DNA of 64,000 nt from Lyngbya sp. PCC 8106 (lineage in GTDB: Bacteria > Cyanobacteriota > Cyanobacteriia > Cyanobacteriales > Microcoleaceae). Under the pieces are notes generated by a model. The model was not told the origin of the DNA and made no database searches. It saw only the letters and a program-made list of their open reading frames with translations. Of this stretch, positions 17,982 to 27,381 are shown one piece after another. The translations under genes and the position numbers were made by a program. Positions within the stretch are counted from its first letter, which is position 1, and the number at the start of each line of letters is the position of its first letter. The DNA lies in the NCBI RefSeq assembly GCF_000169095.1, contig NZ_AAVU01000003.1:1-64000 (forward strand). Direction: 5' to 3'.

Positions 17982-19055
17982 ATGGGACGGATTTCAAAAA
18001 TTGCATTCTACCTGGTGATCCTACCAGCAACATGGATTTTTGTAGGTTGGCAGGGTTGGTCATGGTGGAGTTGGGTGAGTTCAGCACCCATCGATAGTGA
18101 TAGCCTGGGTGAATCTACAGAGGACGAGACAGCGGTTCAAATGACAATTCCATCGGGAACTTCCAGTCAGCAGATTGGACGGGACTTGGAAGCGGCGGGT
18201 TTAATTCGTTCCTCAAATGCTTGGCGGTTATGGTCGCGTTGGTTGGTTTTTGCTGATCCTGAAGGTGAGTTTAAAGCCGGGACTTACCAATTCTCTCCGA
18301 CTCAATCTCTGAGTACCGTCGCAGACAAGATCTGGAAGGGTGAGGTGATGCAGTTAAGCTTCACGATTCCAGAAGGATGGTCTATTAAACAAATGGCAGA
18401 ATATTTTGAGGAGCAAGGTTATTTTTCTGCACAGGCTTTTATGGATGCGGCGTCACAGATTCCTTATGCTGATTATCCCTGGCTTCCTGAAGATTTACCC
18501 CTTCTCGAAGGTTTCTTGTATCCCGATACTTATCAAGTGGTTGCTGAACGGATTACCCCGGAGGTGATTATCCGTCAAATGCTAGACCGTTTTCAACAGG
18601 TGGCTTTGCCTGTCTATCAAGAAAATCGCAATTCAACCAATCTTTCACTCAATGAGTGGGTGGCACTGGCGAGTATTATTGAAAAAGAAGCTGTTATTGC
18701 CAGTGAACGAGGGATTATTTCGGGGGTGTTTCATAATCGTCTGAAACAAGGGATGCGGTTAGCGGCTGATCCGACGGTTGAGTATGCTTTGGGAATTCGC
18801 CAAACGGTTGATCAACCTCTGACTTTTAGGCAAGTGGAAACCCCTTCTCCCTACAATACTTATATGAATACGGGTTTACCTCCGACAGCGATTGCGAGTC
18901 CAGGTGTTGCGAGTTTAGAGGCGACTCTCAATCCGGAACCGACAGAATATCTCTATTTTATGGCTCGCTACGATGGAACGCATATTTTTAGCCGCACTGA
19001 AGCTGAACATCAAGCTGCGATCGCTGAAGTTGAACGTCAACTCTCGACTCAGTAG
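17982..19055 (+). CDS. mltG: Endolytic murein transglycosylase MltG
   Basis: A 357-residue YceG/MltG family protein. One N-terminal membrane anchor (IAFYLVILPATWIFVGW) is followed by a LysM-like region (TIPSGTSSQQIGRDLEAAGL, LSFTIPEGWSIKQMAEYF). The catalytic domain has the Glu of ASIIEKEAV, then FHNRLKQGMRLAADPTVEYAL and SPYNTYMNTGLPPTAIASPG. These enzymes cut nascent glycan strands at the inner membrane and set their length. Length and motif order are standard. Confidence 0.93.
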   Translation: MGRISKIAFYLVILPATWIFVGWQGWSWWSWVSSAPIDSDSLGESTEDETAVQMTIPSGTSSQQIGRDLEAAGLIRSSNAWRLWSRWLVFADPEGEFKAGTYQFSPTQSLSTVADKIWKGEVMQLSFTIPEGWSIKQMAEYFEEQGYFSAQAFMDAASQIPYADYPWLPEDLPLLEGFLYPDTYQVVAERITPEVIIRQMLDRFQQVALPVYQENRNSTNLSLNEWVALASIIEKEAVIASERGIISGVFHNRLKQGMRLAADPTVEYALGIRQTVDQPLTFRQVETPSPYNTYMNTGLPPTAIASPGVASLEATLNPEPTEYLYFMARYDGTHIFSRTEAEHQAAIAEVERQLSTQ

Positions 19056-19444
19056 TTCAGTTGTTCAGGAGAGGGGGAGTTAGGGAGATCTTGTCTTTTG
19101 CCTTTTGACCAAGAAGAACTGAGGGCTTGTCCTGTGATAGCAAGATGGGGCTGCCGTAAATCCGCCGGAAATCTCGACCTATTCCTGTCAGTTAGAGGGA
19201 CAGCTTTTGTTGTTCCCCGATGGGATTGGGTTAGGGATAAAGCCCACGTCATAAGTGTTTACACGTTGGCGTTGGGTAGTTTACTTCTGAGTGTCTCTCG
19301 ATCTTGAAAGCACTCAGTAATATTTCCTTTGTATCTTCGGGGTTTAATCGTAGAACCCTAAAGGCACTCAGGAAACCCTTTGATATAAGTGACTCACCAC
19401 AAGGTAGGATGGAACGATGAACACTGTGCGATGACCGATCGTTT
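19056..19444. other. 389-base gap, no convincing gene
   Basis: Between mltG and the pmbA-like gene. It contains reading frames of 67 and 69 codons on opposite strands (19049-19252 and 19098-19307) with no recognisable protein. A stem CTGAGTG (19287-19293) with CACTCAG (19311-19317) is present. The promoter of the next gene should lie here, but no confident -10/-35 pair was picked out. Confidence 0.4.
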
Positions 19445-20749
19445 ATGACCCATGACCAATCTGCCGAACAGCTTCTGGAGTTGGCTTCATTAGCCGGTGC
19501 CGAGGCGGCTTCGGTTTTTCAGTCGCAATCTCAATCACAACCGATTTTTTTTGAAGCCAACCGACTCAAACAACTCGAAAGTATTCAAACTGGGGGGACA
19601 GCCTTACGACTTTGGCGAGATGGGCGTCCGGGTTTGGCTGTGGCTCATGGCCCTGTAGAGCCGGAAAAGTTGGTTGAACGAGCGATCGCTCTGAGTCGTC
19701 TCAATGAACCTGAAACCATTGAACTGACGGCAACTTCGATGAACAAACATTATCCCAATTTAGGCGAGACGGTTGGGGTGGAACAGCTGATTGAATGGGG
19801 GCGAGAGGCGATCGCTCTAGTTCGACAAGACTATCCTGACATTCTCTGTAGCGCTGAGTGGGACTGTGAAATTGAATCGACTCGTTTGGTGAATTCTCGG
19901 GGCTTGGATTCGGGGTATACGGATACGACGCTGAGTGGTTATCTCGAAACTGAATGGATACGCGGAGATGATTTCTTGAGTATCTCAGACGGTCAAACTC
20001 AGAGAGGTGTGCTTGATCCTGCGTTGATCGCTGAACGTATTTTAAAACGCTTGAATTGGGCCAAAGAAAATATTGCGCCGCCTGTGGGTCGGGTGCCGAT
20101 TTTGTTCACAGGGAAAGCGGCGGATATGCTGTGGGGAACGGTGGCTGCGGCGTTGAATGGGAAACAGGTTTTAGAGGGCGCTTCTCCTTGGAGTGATCGC
20201 TTAAGGACGCCTGTGATTTCCTCGCTTTTGACGGTTTATCAGGCGCCTGATGAAGGGCCGTTTAGTTGTCCGTTTGATGATGAGGGAGTACAAACTCGCC
20301 CGATTGTTTTTATTGAAGATGGAATTTTGCAACTTTTTTATACGGATTTAACGACGGGTCGGGTTTTGGGAAGTGGTACGACTGGAAATGGGTTTAAAGC
20401 GGGTTTAAATAGTTACCCAACACCGGGTTTATTTAATTTGTTGATTCAACCCGGAAAGGGAACGTTGCAAGATTTAATTCAAAATCTAGATCAGGGATTA
20501 ATTATTGATCAAATGTTGGGAGGGGGTGCAGGAATTAGTGGGGAATTTTCGATTAATGTGGATTTGGGCTATCGAATTGAACGGGGTGAAATTGTAGGCA
20601 GAGTTAAGAATACTATGGTTTCTGGAAATGTTTATACGGCTCTAAAACGGGTTGTTCAAGTCGGAGGGGATGCAGACTGGAATGGTTCTTTTTGTACACC
20701 GTCTCTAATTGTTGAAGGCTTATCTGTCACGGGAAGAAGTTTATTCTAA
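19445..20749 (+). CDS. TldD/PmbA-family metalloprotease-like protein
   Basis: A 434-residue protein of the TldD/PmbA family, closer to the PmbA (TldE) side as it lacks a clear HExxH. Recognisable blocks are GTALRLWRDGRPGLAVA, FSCPFDDEGVQTRPIVFIEDG, GRVLGSGTTGNGFK and MLGGGAGISGEFSINVDLGYRIERGEIVGRV (the last in part). In bacteria TldD and TldE form a heterodimer that digests unfolded or modified peptides. The partner gene is not in this window. The frame starts with MTHDQSAEQLLELA. Confidence 0.85.
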   Translation: MTHDQSAEQLLELASLAGAEAASVFQSQSQSQPIFFEANRLKQLESIQTGGTALRLWRDGRPGLAVAHGPVEPEKLVERAIALSRLNEPETIELTATSMNKHYPNLGETVGVEQLIEWGREAIALVRQDYPDILCSAEWDCEIESTRLVNSRGLDSGYTDTTLSGYLETEWIRGDDFLSISDGQTQRGVLDPALIAERILKRLNWAKENIAPPVGRVPILFTGKAADMLWGTVAAALNGKQVLEGASPWSDRLRTPVISSLLTVYQAPDEGPFSCPFDDEGVQTRPIVFIEDGILQLFYTDLTTGRVLGSGTTGNGFKAGLNSYPTPGLFNLLIQPGKGTLQDLIQNLDQGLIIDQMLGGGAGISGEFSINVDLGYRIERGEIVGRVKNTMVSGNVYTALKRVVQVGGDADWNGSFCTPSLIVEGLSVTGRSLF

Positions 20750-20778
20750 TTCTCACAGATATTAACAGATATTAACAG

Positions 20779-21366
20779 ATGCGAATTTGTTTTGTGGGTG
20801 ATTCTTTTGTTAATGGTGTGGGTGATCCGAGTGGTTTAGGATGGACGGGTCGAGTTTGTGTTGAGGCTCATCAATACAAGGATGAAATTACTGTCTATAA
20901 CTTAGGCATCCGACGAGAAACGAGTGCAGATATTCTCAAACGTTGGTCTGGGGAAGTGTCTTGTCGTTTAACTTCTGAATATGACAGCCGAGTGGTGTTT
21001 TCTTTTGGAGTTAATGATACGACGATTGAACAGGGAAAAACTCGCGTTTGTTGATCAGATTCTCTCAACAATACCCGTCAAATTTTAACAACAGCTTCAT
21101 CTCATTTTCCGGTTTTAATGATTGGGCCTCCACCGATTGCGGATGTTGAACAAAATCAGAGAATTGGTGAATTATCTAAAAAAATGCAGTTGATTTGTGA
21201 GCAAGTTAATATTCCCTATCTTGATGTTTTTACGCCCTTAAAGTATTCTAAAGTTTGGAGGAGTGAAGTTGAAAACTATGATGGCGCACATCCCCGTGAA
21301 AAGGGCTATGCTAAATTCGCTGATTTAGTTAAAAGTTGGTCGGCTTGGCAAGCGTGGTTTAACTAA
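20779..21366 (+). pseudogene. SGNH/GDSL hydrolase interrupted by an in-frame TGA
   Basis: Two pieces in the same frame are separated by TGA at 21052-21054. The first 91 codons carry the nucleophile block FVGDSFVNG and the Asn block SFGVND. The second part continues directly after the stop (DSLNNTRQIL, VLMIGPPP) and holds the Asp/His block DGAHPREKGY. All catalytic elements of an SGNH esterase or lipase are therefore present on the two sides of a single stop. A point mutation or small sequencing error explains this best. If it is real, the second piece would need its own start (ATG at 21118) and would lack the nucleophile. Confidence 0.8.
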
Positions 21367-21403
21367 AATGATTTTTAAATAATTAGCGTTAAGGAAATTA
21401 GAG

Positions 21404-22099
21404 ATGTTAGATTTTAATCAATTTGAAGCCTTGAGTTTTGACTGTTACGGAACTTTAATTGATTGGGAACATGGAATTACTTCCATTTTAGAAAAAATTG
21501 TTTCTGATCATCAGATAGACTGCGATGAACAACAATTATTAAAGTTTTTTTCTGAATATGAGCCAATTGCTCAAAGTGGAAAATATCAAAATTATAAAGA
21601 TGTTTTGCGAGAAGTTGTCCAAAAAATTGGGGAACGGTTGGAGTTTGAACCCACAATTTCTGAATTAGAGAGTTTATGGAAGTCGATTGAAACTTGGAAA
21701 ACTTTTTCTGATACCGTAGAAGCATTACAAGCGTTAAAGCAAAAGTATCGTTTGGTGATTATTTCTAATATTGATGATGATTTATTTGCTCAAACGGCTC
21801 AACAGTTACAGGTAGAATTTGATGACGTTATCACTGCTCAACAAGTCAAATCCTATAAACCTGCCCAGAGAAACTTTGAATTTGCCCTAGAAAAAATTGG
21901 ACTTTCCCCAGATAAAGTGTTACACGTTGCTCAGAGTTTATATCACGATATTGCCCCAGCAAAACAGTTTGGTTTAACTACAGTTTGGGTGAACCGACAA
22001 CAAGGAAAAGAAGGAACGGGCGCTACTCAACCCACCGCCGCCGAACCTGACTTAGAAGTTCCTGACTTGAAAACGTTGGTTTCTTTAATCAACTCCTAA
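21404..22099 (+). CDS. HAD-family hydrolase, haloacid dehalogenase type II-like
   Basis: A 231-residue HAD protein. Motif I is FDCYGTLIDWE with the nucleophilic Asp, motif II the Ser of IISNIDDDL, motif III the Lys of VKSYKPAQRNF, and motif IV HVAQSLYHDIAPAKQ with the acidic residue. The helical cap between residues 20 and 95 fits subclass I. It could act on haloacids or phosphate esters; substrate cannot be read from sequence. It lies 37 bases after the broken SGNH gene. Confidence 0.85.
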   Translation: MLDFNQFEALSFDCYGTLIDWEHGITSILEKIVSDHQIDCDEQQLLKFFSEYEPIAQSGKYQNYKDVLREVVQKIGERLEFEPTISELESLWKSIETWKTFSDTVEALQALKQKYRLVIISNIDDDLFAQTAQQLQVEFDDVITAQQVKSYKPAQRNFEFALEKIGLSPDKVLHVAQSLYHDIAPAKQFGLTTVWVNRQQGKEGTGATQPTAAEPDLEVPDLKTLVSLINS

Positions 22100-22108
22100 T
22101 TTTTTCTA

Positions 22109-22345
22109 TTAGTTTTGTTCGCAACCAATGCCATCTTTATCGCGATCAAATCGATGAGGGTCTGGAGATAAAACTTTAAACCGACGGTAGGGAATATCTT
22201 TACAATCTAAGTCAGGAGGGCTGGGAGGAATACATATTTTTCCACCCTTTTCTCCTGTCGGATAGGAGGGATCACAGGCTTGGTGTTGTGCCATCGCAGG
22301 AGAGAAAAAGATCAGGAAAGCTATCAAAATTAGCAGTTTAATCAT
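22109..22345 (-). CDS. Secreted excalibur-domain protein
   Basis: A 78-residue protein with a signal peptide (LLILIAFLIFFSPAMA) and a single C-terminal excalibur motif, FDRDKDGIGCEQN, in which DRDKDG resembles an EF-hand calcium loop and is followed by the conserved Cys-Glu. The upstream Cys in DLDCKDI probably pairs with it. Its role is unknown; the domain is usual at the surface of bacteria. It is convergent with the HAD gene, stop to stop 9 bases apart. Confidence 0.75.
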   Translation of the reverse strand: MIKLLILIAFLIFFSPAMAQHQACDPSYPTGEKGGKICIPPSPPDLDCKDIPYRRFKVLSPDPHRFDRDKDGIGCEQN

Positions 22346-22468
22346 CTCTGTTTGAACTCAACTTTGGGAGATTTTACTCGGGAATAATCACCTCTTTTTT
22401 TCTCTCCTATTCTATCTGAAAATTGTTCGATTTTTTAACTAAAATATCTAAACAAACAGAATTTAAGA

Positions 22469-22813
22469 TTAAGACTTCCAATTTTTTTCGGCTTGTTTCA
22501 TTACATACTCAGAAACATCTTGAATTTCTTTGGGAGTTAAACGTTCTTTATAAGCGGGCATATTCCCTTTACCCTGAGTAACTAAGTAAGAAATCGCCTC
22601 AATCGTATCATATCCATTGCGATTTAATGCGTTTTTCTTGAGCGTTTTTCCCCATCTGACAATATTACCCCCTCCGGCATGACAACCCGCACATTGCTGG
22701 TTAAAAACCTTAGCACCATTTTGGGAGTTAGCCGCTTGAACTGGAGAAAGAAAAGTCAGCAAGCCTAAAGTAAAAATTAGGATAAAAGAGGTTGAGATTT
22801 TGTGGATTTTCAT
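22469..22813 (-). CDS. petJ: Cytochrome c6
   Basis: 114 residues from the Met at 22813; the longer frame to 22873 runs into the upstream gene. A lumen-targeting signal peptide (FILIFTLGLLTFLSPVQA) precedes the mature protein. The haem site is CAGCH, the axial Met lies in GKGNMPAYKERL, and a conserved Trp is near the end. The segment between (NIVRWGKTLKK) departs from the usual form, so it may be a c6-like variant. It carries electrons from cytochrome b6f to photosystem I or oxidase. Only four bases separate it from the DUF3122 gene upstream, so they form an operon. Confidence 0.88.
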   Translation of the reverse strand: MKIHKISTSFILIFTLGLLTFLSPVQAANSQNGAKVFNQQCAGCHAGGGNIVRWGKTLKKNALNRNGYDTIEAISYLVTQGKGNMPAYKERLTPKEIQDVSEYVMKQAEKNWKS

Positions 22814-22817
22814 AGGA

Positions 22818-23366
22818 CTATAAATCAAGAGTTTTAAACGATAAATTACCTGAAAGTTTATAGGATAACTCATTTAAGTCTAACAGTTTTCGCCATTCTC
22901 TGACAATATAAGGCGGAACGGGTAATTCAACAATTTGATCTTCGGCTAAAGGCAAGGCTAACTCTAAGGGAATGTCATTTTCGATCTGAAGCAAAAGATC
23001 GGATACATCATATTCTCCCACATTTCTAGGCAAAGATAAATCAACTACATCTTCAGCTTGCCAAGTTTTTCCGGTTGCTGTTGTGAGTTTTAAGGGTTGT
23101 CGATGTGCAAACTCTGTTAAACCGGGAAACCCCACCAGTCGCAAATGAATTTCATTAACTTGACCAAATTTTATCCGTTTAAATAATATCACTTGCCAAG
23201 ATAAATCATGGCGATCGCGTAAGCTTTGTTTAGAACGATACATCACCTGATTTTCACTCTCAGGATAGCGATGAATAGAAGCCCAGGCGGGAGAAAAGGT
23301 CAGCAGTTGCAGCGACAAAAACAAGATCACAGCAAAGAATAGACGCCATTGATTCCAACTTTTCAT
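22818..23366 (-). CDS. DUF3122-type exported protein
   Basis: A 182-residue protein with a signal peptide (LFFAVILFLSLQLLTFSPAWA) and the family start SIHRYPESENQVMYRSKQSLRDRHD, which I recognise as DUF3122. It contains an internal Leu-rich beta region and ends LSYKLSGNLSF. Biochemical role unknown. The tight linkage to the cytochrome c6 gene suggests a lumenal or periplasmic function connected with it. That link is inference. Confidence 0.8.
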   Translation of the reverse strand: MKSWNQWRLFFAVILFLSLQLLTFSPAWASIHRYPESENQVMYRSKQSLRDRHDLSWQVILFKRIKFGQVNEIHLRLVGFPGLTEFAHRQPLKLTTATGKTWQAEDVVDLSLPRNVGEYDVSDLLLQIENDIPLELALPLAEDQIVELPVPPYIVREWRKLLDLNELSYKLSGNLSFKTLDL

Positions 23367-23474
23367 TGCAGATTTTTGTTTAAGGGTTTAAATTAATAAT
23401 ACAAGGTGTTTATTCTTTTCGCACAGATTGTTTAGATACTGAAAATTTAGAGTCTCTAATTTGTTTAATCTCGA

Positions 23475-24944
23475 ATGAAAATTATTGTAATTGGTAGTGG
23501 TTTGGGTGGAATAGCGACAGCAATTCGGTTACAAGCCCAAGGACATCAAGTAACTATTTTAGAGAAGCGTGATCAACCTGGTGGACGGGCTTATGTTTAT
23601 CAACAGGATGGTTTTACCTTTGATGGTGGGCCAACAATTATTACTTCTCCCTATCTCATTCACGAGTTATTTCAACTAGCAGGAAAACAAACCGAAGACT
23701 ATGTAACACTGGTTAAACTCAATCCTTTTTATAATGTGCGATTTCCCGATGGTTCTGTCTTTAACTATAACGATAATTCTGATGATTTAATCCAACAAAT
23801 TCGCACCTTTAACCCTGAAGATGTTGCCGGATATCAGCGATTTTGTCAAGCGGCTAACCAAGTCTTCAAAAAAGGTCTACCGTTGATGACTCAACCCTTT
23901 ACAAAGTTTGGAGATATGCTCAGGGTTGCACCGGATATGATTGAGTTACAATCCTATAAATCTGTTGCGGGATTTGTTAACCAGTATATCAAAGATGAAC
24001 GCTTACGACAAGTGTTTAGTTTTCATCCGCTTTTAATTGGCGGAAACCCTTTTCAAAGTACCTCAATTTACGCGATGATTCACAAATTAGAACAAAAATT
24101 TGGGATTTGGTTTGCAATGGGAGGAACGGGGGCGTTAGTCTCAGGATTGATACAGATCTTTAAAGAAATTGGCGGTAAACTATTACTTAATTCAGAGGTT
24201 TCTGAAATTTTGATCTCGGATCAAACCCGTAAAGCAACAGGAGTTTTATTAAAAGCGGGGGATCTATTCGAGGCTGATACAATCGTCAGTAATGGTGATG
24301 TAGCGTGGACATACTTAAACTTAATTCAACCTCGTTTTCGTCGTAAATATACCGATGCTAAAATCAAACGAATGCGCTATTCTATTTCGTTATTTGTGTT
24401 ATATTTCGGCACGAATCGACGCTATGAACAGATGGCACATCATGAAATTATTATGGGGCCAAGATACAAAGGATTAATGAATGATTTGTTTGACAAGAAG
24501 CATTTAGCTGATGATTTTTCCTTGTATTTGCATCGTCCAACGGCAACTGATCCAACGCTTGCCCCCTCTGGATGTGACAGTTGGTATGTGTTGTCTCCAG
24601 TTCCGAATTTAGATGCTAAAATAGAATGGAAAACCACAGCAAAATCTTACCGAGATAAAATTATTCAATTTCTAGAACACCATTATCTACCCGACTTATC
24701 CCAGCATATTGTTACAGAATATTACATTGATCCGATTCATTTTCAAGATACGCTAAACAGTTATAAAGGGAGTGCATTTTCCATTGAACCCACACTCATG
24801 CAGTCCGCTTGGTTTCGTCCTCACAACCAGAGTGAAGATCTCAAAAATCTCTATTTTGTCGGTGCTGGAACCCATCCCGGTGCAGGCATACCTGGAGTGA
24901 TCAGTTCAGCTAAAATTGTTGCTGATATGATTGGAAAAGCATAA
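23475..24944 (+). CDS. crtI: CrtI-type phytoene desaturase
   Basis: A 489-residue FAD enzyme of the bacterial CrtI class. The dinucleotide site is VIGSGLGGIATAIRLQAQGH, then EKRDQPGGRAYV and TFDGGPTII. The substrate region holds FHPLLIGGNPF and WFAMGGTGALVSGL, and the C-terminal FAD loop is YFVGAGTHPGAGIPG. CrtI converts phytoene to lycopene in one enzyme, whereas most cyanobacteria use CrtP, CrtQ and CrtH. CrtO-type ketolases are related, but length and C-terminal block favour CrtI. No crtB is next to it, and it is followed by tex 34 bases downstream. Confidence 0.8.
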   Translation: MKIIVIGSGLGGIATAIRLQAQGHQVTILEKRDQPGGRAYVYQQDGFTFDGGPTIITSPYLIHELFQLAGKQTEDYVTLVKLNPFYNVRFPDGSVFNYNDNSDDLIQQIRTFNPEDVAGYQRFCQAANQVFKKGLPLMTQPFTKFGDMLRVAPDMIELQSYKSVAGFVNQYIKDERLRQVFSFHPLLIGGNPFQSTSIYAMIHKLEQKFGIWFAMGGTGALVSGLIQIFKEIGGKLLLNSEVSEILISDQTRKATGVLLKAGDLFEADTIVSNGDVAWTYLNLIQPRFRRKYTDAKIKRMRYSISLFVLYFGTNRRYEQMAHHEIIMGPRYKGLMNDLFDKKHLADDFSLYLHRPTATDPTLAPSGCDSWYVLSPVPNLDAKIEWKTTAKSYRDKIIQFLEHHYLPDLSQHIVTEYYIDPIHFQDTLNSYKGSAFSIEPTLMQSAWFRPHNQSEDLKNLYFVGAGTHPGAGIPGVISSAKIVADMIGKA

Positions 24945-24978
24945 CAATATCATCTTAAAAAGTTAATAGATTGTTAAA

Positions 24979-27132
24979 ATGATGCTCAATATTCCTCAAA
25001 CTCTCACTCAAGAACTCTCCCTAAAAACCTATCAAGTTGAAAACACACTAGAACTGTTTTCAGAAGGGGCAACCATTCCCTTTATTGCCCGTTATCGGAA
25101 AGAAAAAACAGGTTCTCTCGATGAAACTCAACTGCGGGATATTTCTGAACGGTTTAGCTATTTAACCGAACTTGAAGATCGCAAAAAATTCATCTTAGAA
25201 GCCATAGAAAATCAAGGGAAACTCACGGATGAACTTGAAGCCAAAATCACAACAACTTTACTCAAAAACGAACTCGAAGATCTTTATCTTCCCTACAAAC
25301 CCAAACGCCGTACCCGCGCCACAACTGCTAAGGAAAAAGGATTAGAACCTCTCGCAGAATTCATCGCCTCTCTCAACCTTCCTAAAGCGCCTATTATTCC
25401 CCTCGAAAAAGCCGCATCAGATTATATTTCTGAAGAAAAAGGCGTTAAAACGGTAGAAGATGCGTTACAGGGTGCGTCTGATATTTTAGCTGAAATGGTT
25501 TCAGAAAAAGCTGAATATCGGGCTAATTTACGAGAATATTTTATGAACAAAGGGGTGTTTGTTTCGTCGGTGAAAGATGACTATCCCGAAGGTTCAACTA
25601 AATATGAGATGTATCGAACTTTTCGGGAAAAAGTAACAGAGATTAAATCTCATAATATATTAGCCCTATTTCGGGGAGAATCAGAAGGAATTCTCAAAGT
25701 TGATTTAGAATTTGATGAAGATTTTGTTCTCACTTACTTAGAAGCCCAAGAAATTAAAACTAAAACTTCAGAAGTGAGAAAATTTTATCAAGCCATGATT
25801 AAAGATGGATTTAATCGTTTGATGAAAACCTCTTTAATCAGTGAAGTTCGATCTAATCGTAAAGCTTACGCCGATATTGAATCGATTCAAACCTTTGAAG
25901 CCAATTTACGAGAGTTGCTGTTATCTTCTCCTGCGGGAATGAAACCAACCCTGGCGATTGATCCTGGATTTAGAACAGGATGTAAAGTGTCAGTTCTCTC
26001 AGAAACGGGTCAATTTTGTGAATATCAAACTATTTTTCCCTATCAATCTGCGAACCAACGTCAAGACGCCGCTAAGACGATTAAAACGTTAATTAAAAAG
26101 TATAAAATCGAATTAATTGCGATTGGAAATGGTACCGCCGGGCGAGAAACTGATGAATTTATTGGGGAAGTTTTAACACAAATTGATACTAAACCAATTA
26201 AAGTGATGGTGAATGAATCGGGCGCTTCGATTTATTCCGCGAGTGACGTGGCGCGACAAGAATTTCCTGAGTTAGATTTAACTGTGCGAGGGGCGATTAG
26301 TATTGGGCGACGTCTACAAGATCCCTTAGCGGAATTAGTCAAAATTGACCCGAAATCAATAGGAGTCGGACAGTATCAGCATGATGTTGACCAAAAGTTA
26401 CTCAAGAAAAAACTTGATGAAACTGTCGAAAGTTGTGTGAACTATGTCGGCGTTGAACTCAATAGTGCATCCAAAGAACTGTTAACGTTTGTATCTGGAA
26501 TTACCCCAACAATTGCTCAAAATATTATCATCTATCGTAACGAAAAAGGGGTATTTAAAAACAGAAAAGAATTGCTAAAAGTTGCAAAACTGGGGCCAAA
26601 AGCCTATCAACAAGCGGCGGGTTTTTTACGCATTCGAGAGGGTGCAAATCCTTTAGATAATACCGCAGTTCACCCCGAAAGTTATAAAGTTGTAGAAACG
26701 ATGGCTTCAGATGTGGGTGTTTCTCTGAAGAATATTGCTCAAGTTGCAGAAAAGTTAAAATCAATTGACTTGAAAAAATATGTCACAGAAACCGTCGGAA
26801 TTCCAACCTTAAAAGATATTATTCGGGAGTTAGAAAAACCGGGGCGTGACCCCAGGGCGGAGTTTAAATACGCAACCTTTAAAGAGGGAATTAAGGAGAT
26901 TTCTGATCTCAAAGAAGGGATGGAGTTAGAAGGAATTGTTACGAATGTGGTTAATTTTGGGGCGTTTGTTGATATTGGAGTTCATCAGGATGGGTTAGTT
27001 CATATTTCCCAGTTAGCCGATCAATTTGTTGATGATCCCAATCAGTTTGTGAAAGTTGGACAAGTTGTAAAAGTGCGAGTATTAGAGGTGAAAGAGAAAT
27101 TAAAGCGGATTGGTTTATCGATGAAATTGTAA
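24979..27132 (+). CDS. tex: Tex-family S1 RNA-binding protein
   Basis: A 717-residue Tex protein. An N-terminal helical region (TIPFIARYRKEKTGSLDE, YLPYKPKRRTRATTAKEKGLE) is followed by a YqgF-like RNase H fold (LAIDPGFRTGCKVSVL, AIGNGTAGRETDEF, VNESGASIYSAS). Helix-hairpin-helix repeats come next (GISPTIA-like VSGITPTIAQNI, VAKLGPKAYQQAAGFLRI), with a C-terminal S1 domain (LEGIVTNVVNFGAFVDIG, LVHISQLAD). Tex binds RNA and acts in transcription. The start could be either of two adjacent ATGs. Confidence 0.93.
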   Translation: MMLNIPQTLTQELSLKTYQVENTLELFSEGATIPFIARYRKEKTGSLDETQLRDISERFSYLTELEDRKKFILEAIENQGKLTDELEAKITTTLLKNELEDLYLPYKPKRRTRATTAKEKGLEPLAEFIASLNLPKAPIIPLEKAASDYISEEKGVKTVEDALQGASDILAEMVSEKAEYRANLREYFMNKGVFVSSVKDDYPEGSTKYEMYRTFREKVTEIKSHNILALFRGESEGILKVDLEFDEDFVLTYLEAQEIKTKTSEVRKFYQAMIKDGFNRLMKTSLISEVRSNRKAYADIESIQTFEANLRELLLSSPAGMKPTLAIDPGFRTGCKVSVLSETGQFCEYQTIFPYQSANQRQDAAKTIKTLIKKYKIELIAIGNGTAGRETDEFIGEVLTQIDTKPIKVMVNESGASIYSASDVARQEFPELDLTVRGAISIGRRLQDPLAELVKIDPKSIGVGQYQHDVDQKLLKKKLDETVESCVNYVGVELNSASKELLTFVSGITPTIAQNIIIYRNEKGVFKNRKELLKVAKLGPKAYQQAAGFLRIREGANPLDNTAVHPESYKVVETMASDVGVSLKNIAQVAEKLKSIDLKKYVTETVGIPTLKDIIRELEKPGRDPRAEFKYATFKEGIKEISDLKEGMELEGIVTNVVNFGAFVDIGVHQDGLVHISQLADQFVDDPNQFVKVGQVVKVRVLEVKEKLKRIGLSMKL

Positions 27133-27143
27133 GAAAATCGTAG

Positions 27144-27200
27144 GGTGTATCCGGTTTGTGAGTTTATTTGTTGAAAAATAAATCCGTAATCTGATACACC
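27144..27200. repeat. Extended inverted repeat after tex
   Basis: GGTGTATC (27144-27151) pairs with GATACACC (27193-27200), with a second inner pairing TTTATTT with AAATAAA around GTTGA. A long imperfect hairpin just after the tex stop may end transcription or protect the mRNA 3' end, or be a dispersed repeat. No T-tract follows. Confidence 0.4.
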
Positions 27201-27381
27201 TGATCAGCTAGAGATGATGTATCATAATTTAATCCAACGTCTGTAAATTCACCTAAATATTCATCATTTCATCAAAGCTTTACAGCTATTATATCAAGAC
27301 TTTACATAATTCTCTTGAAATTTTGCACGCAATTGATTAGCTTGGAAATAAGGCTAATTGTTTAACTCAAGGGAGTTTAAA

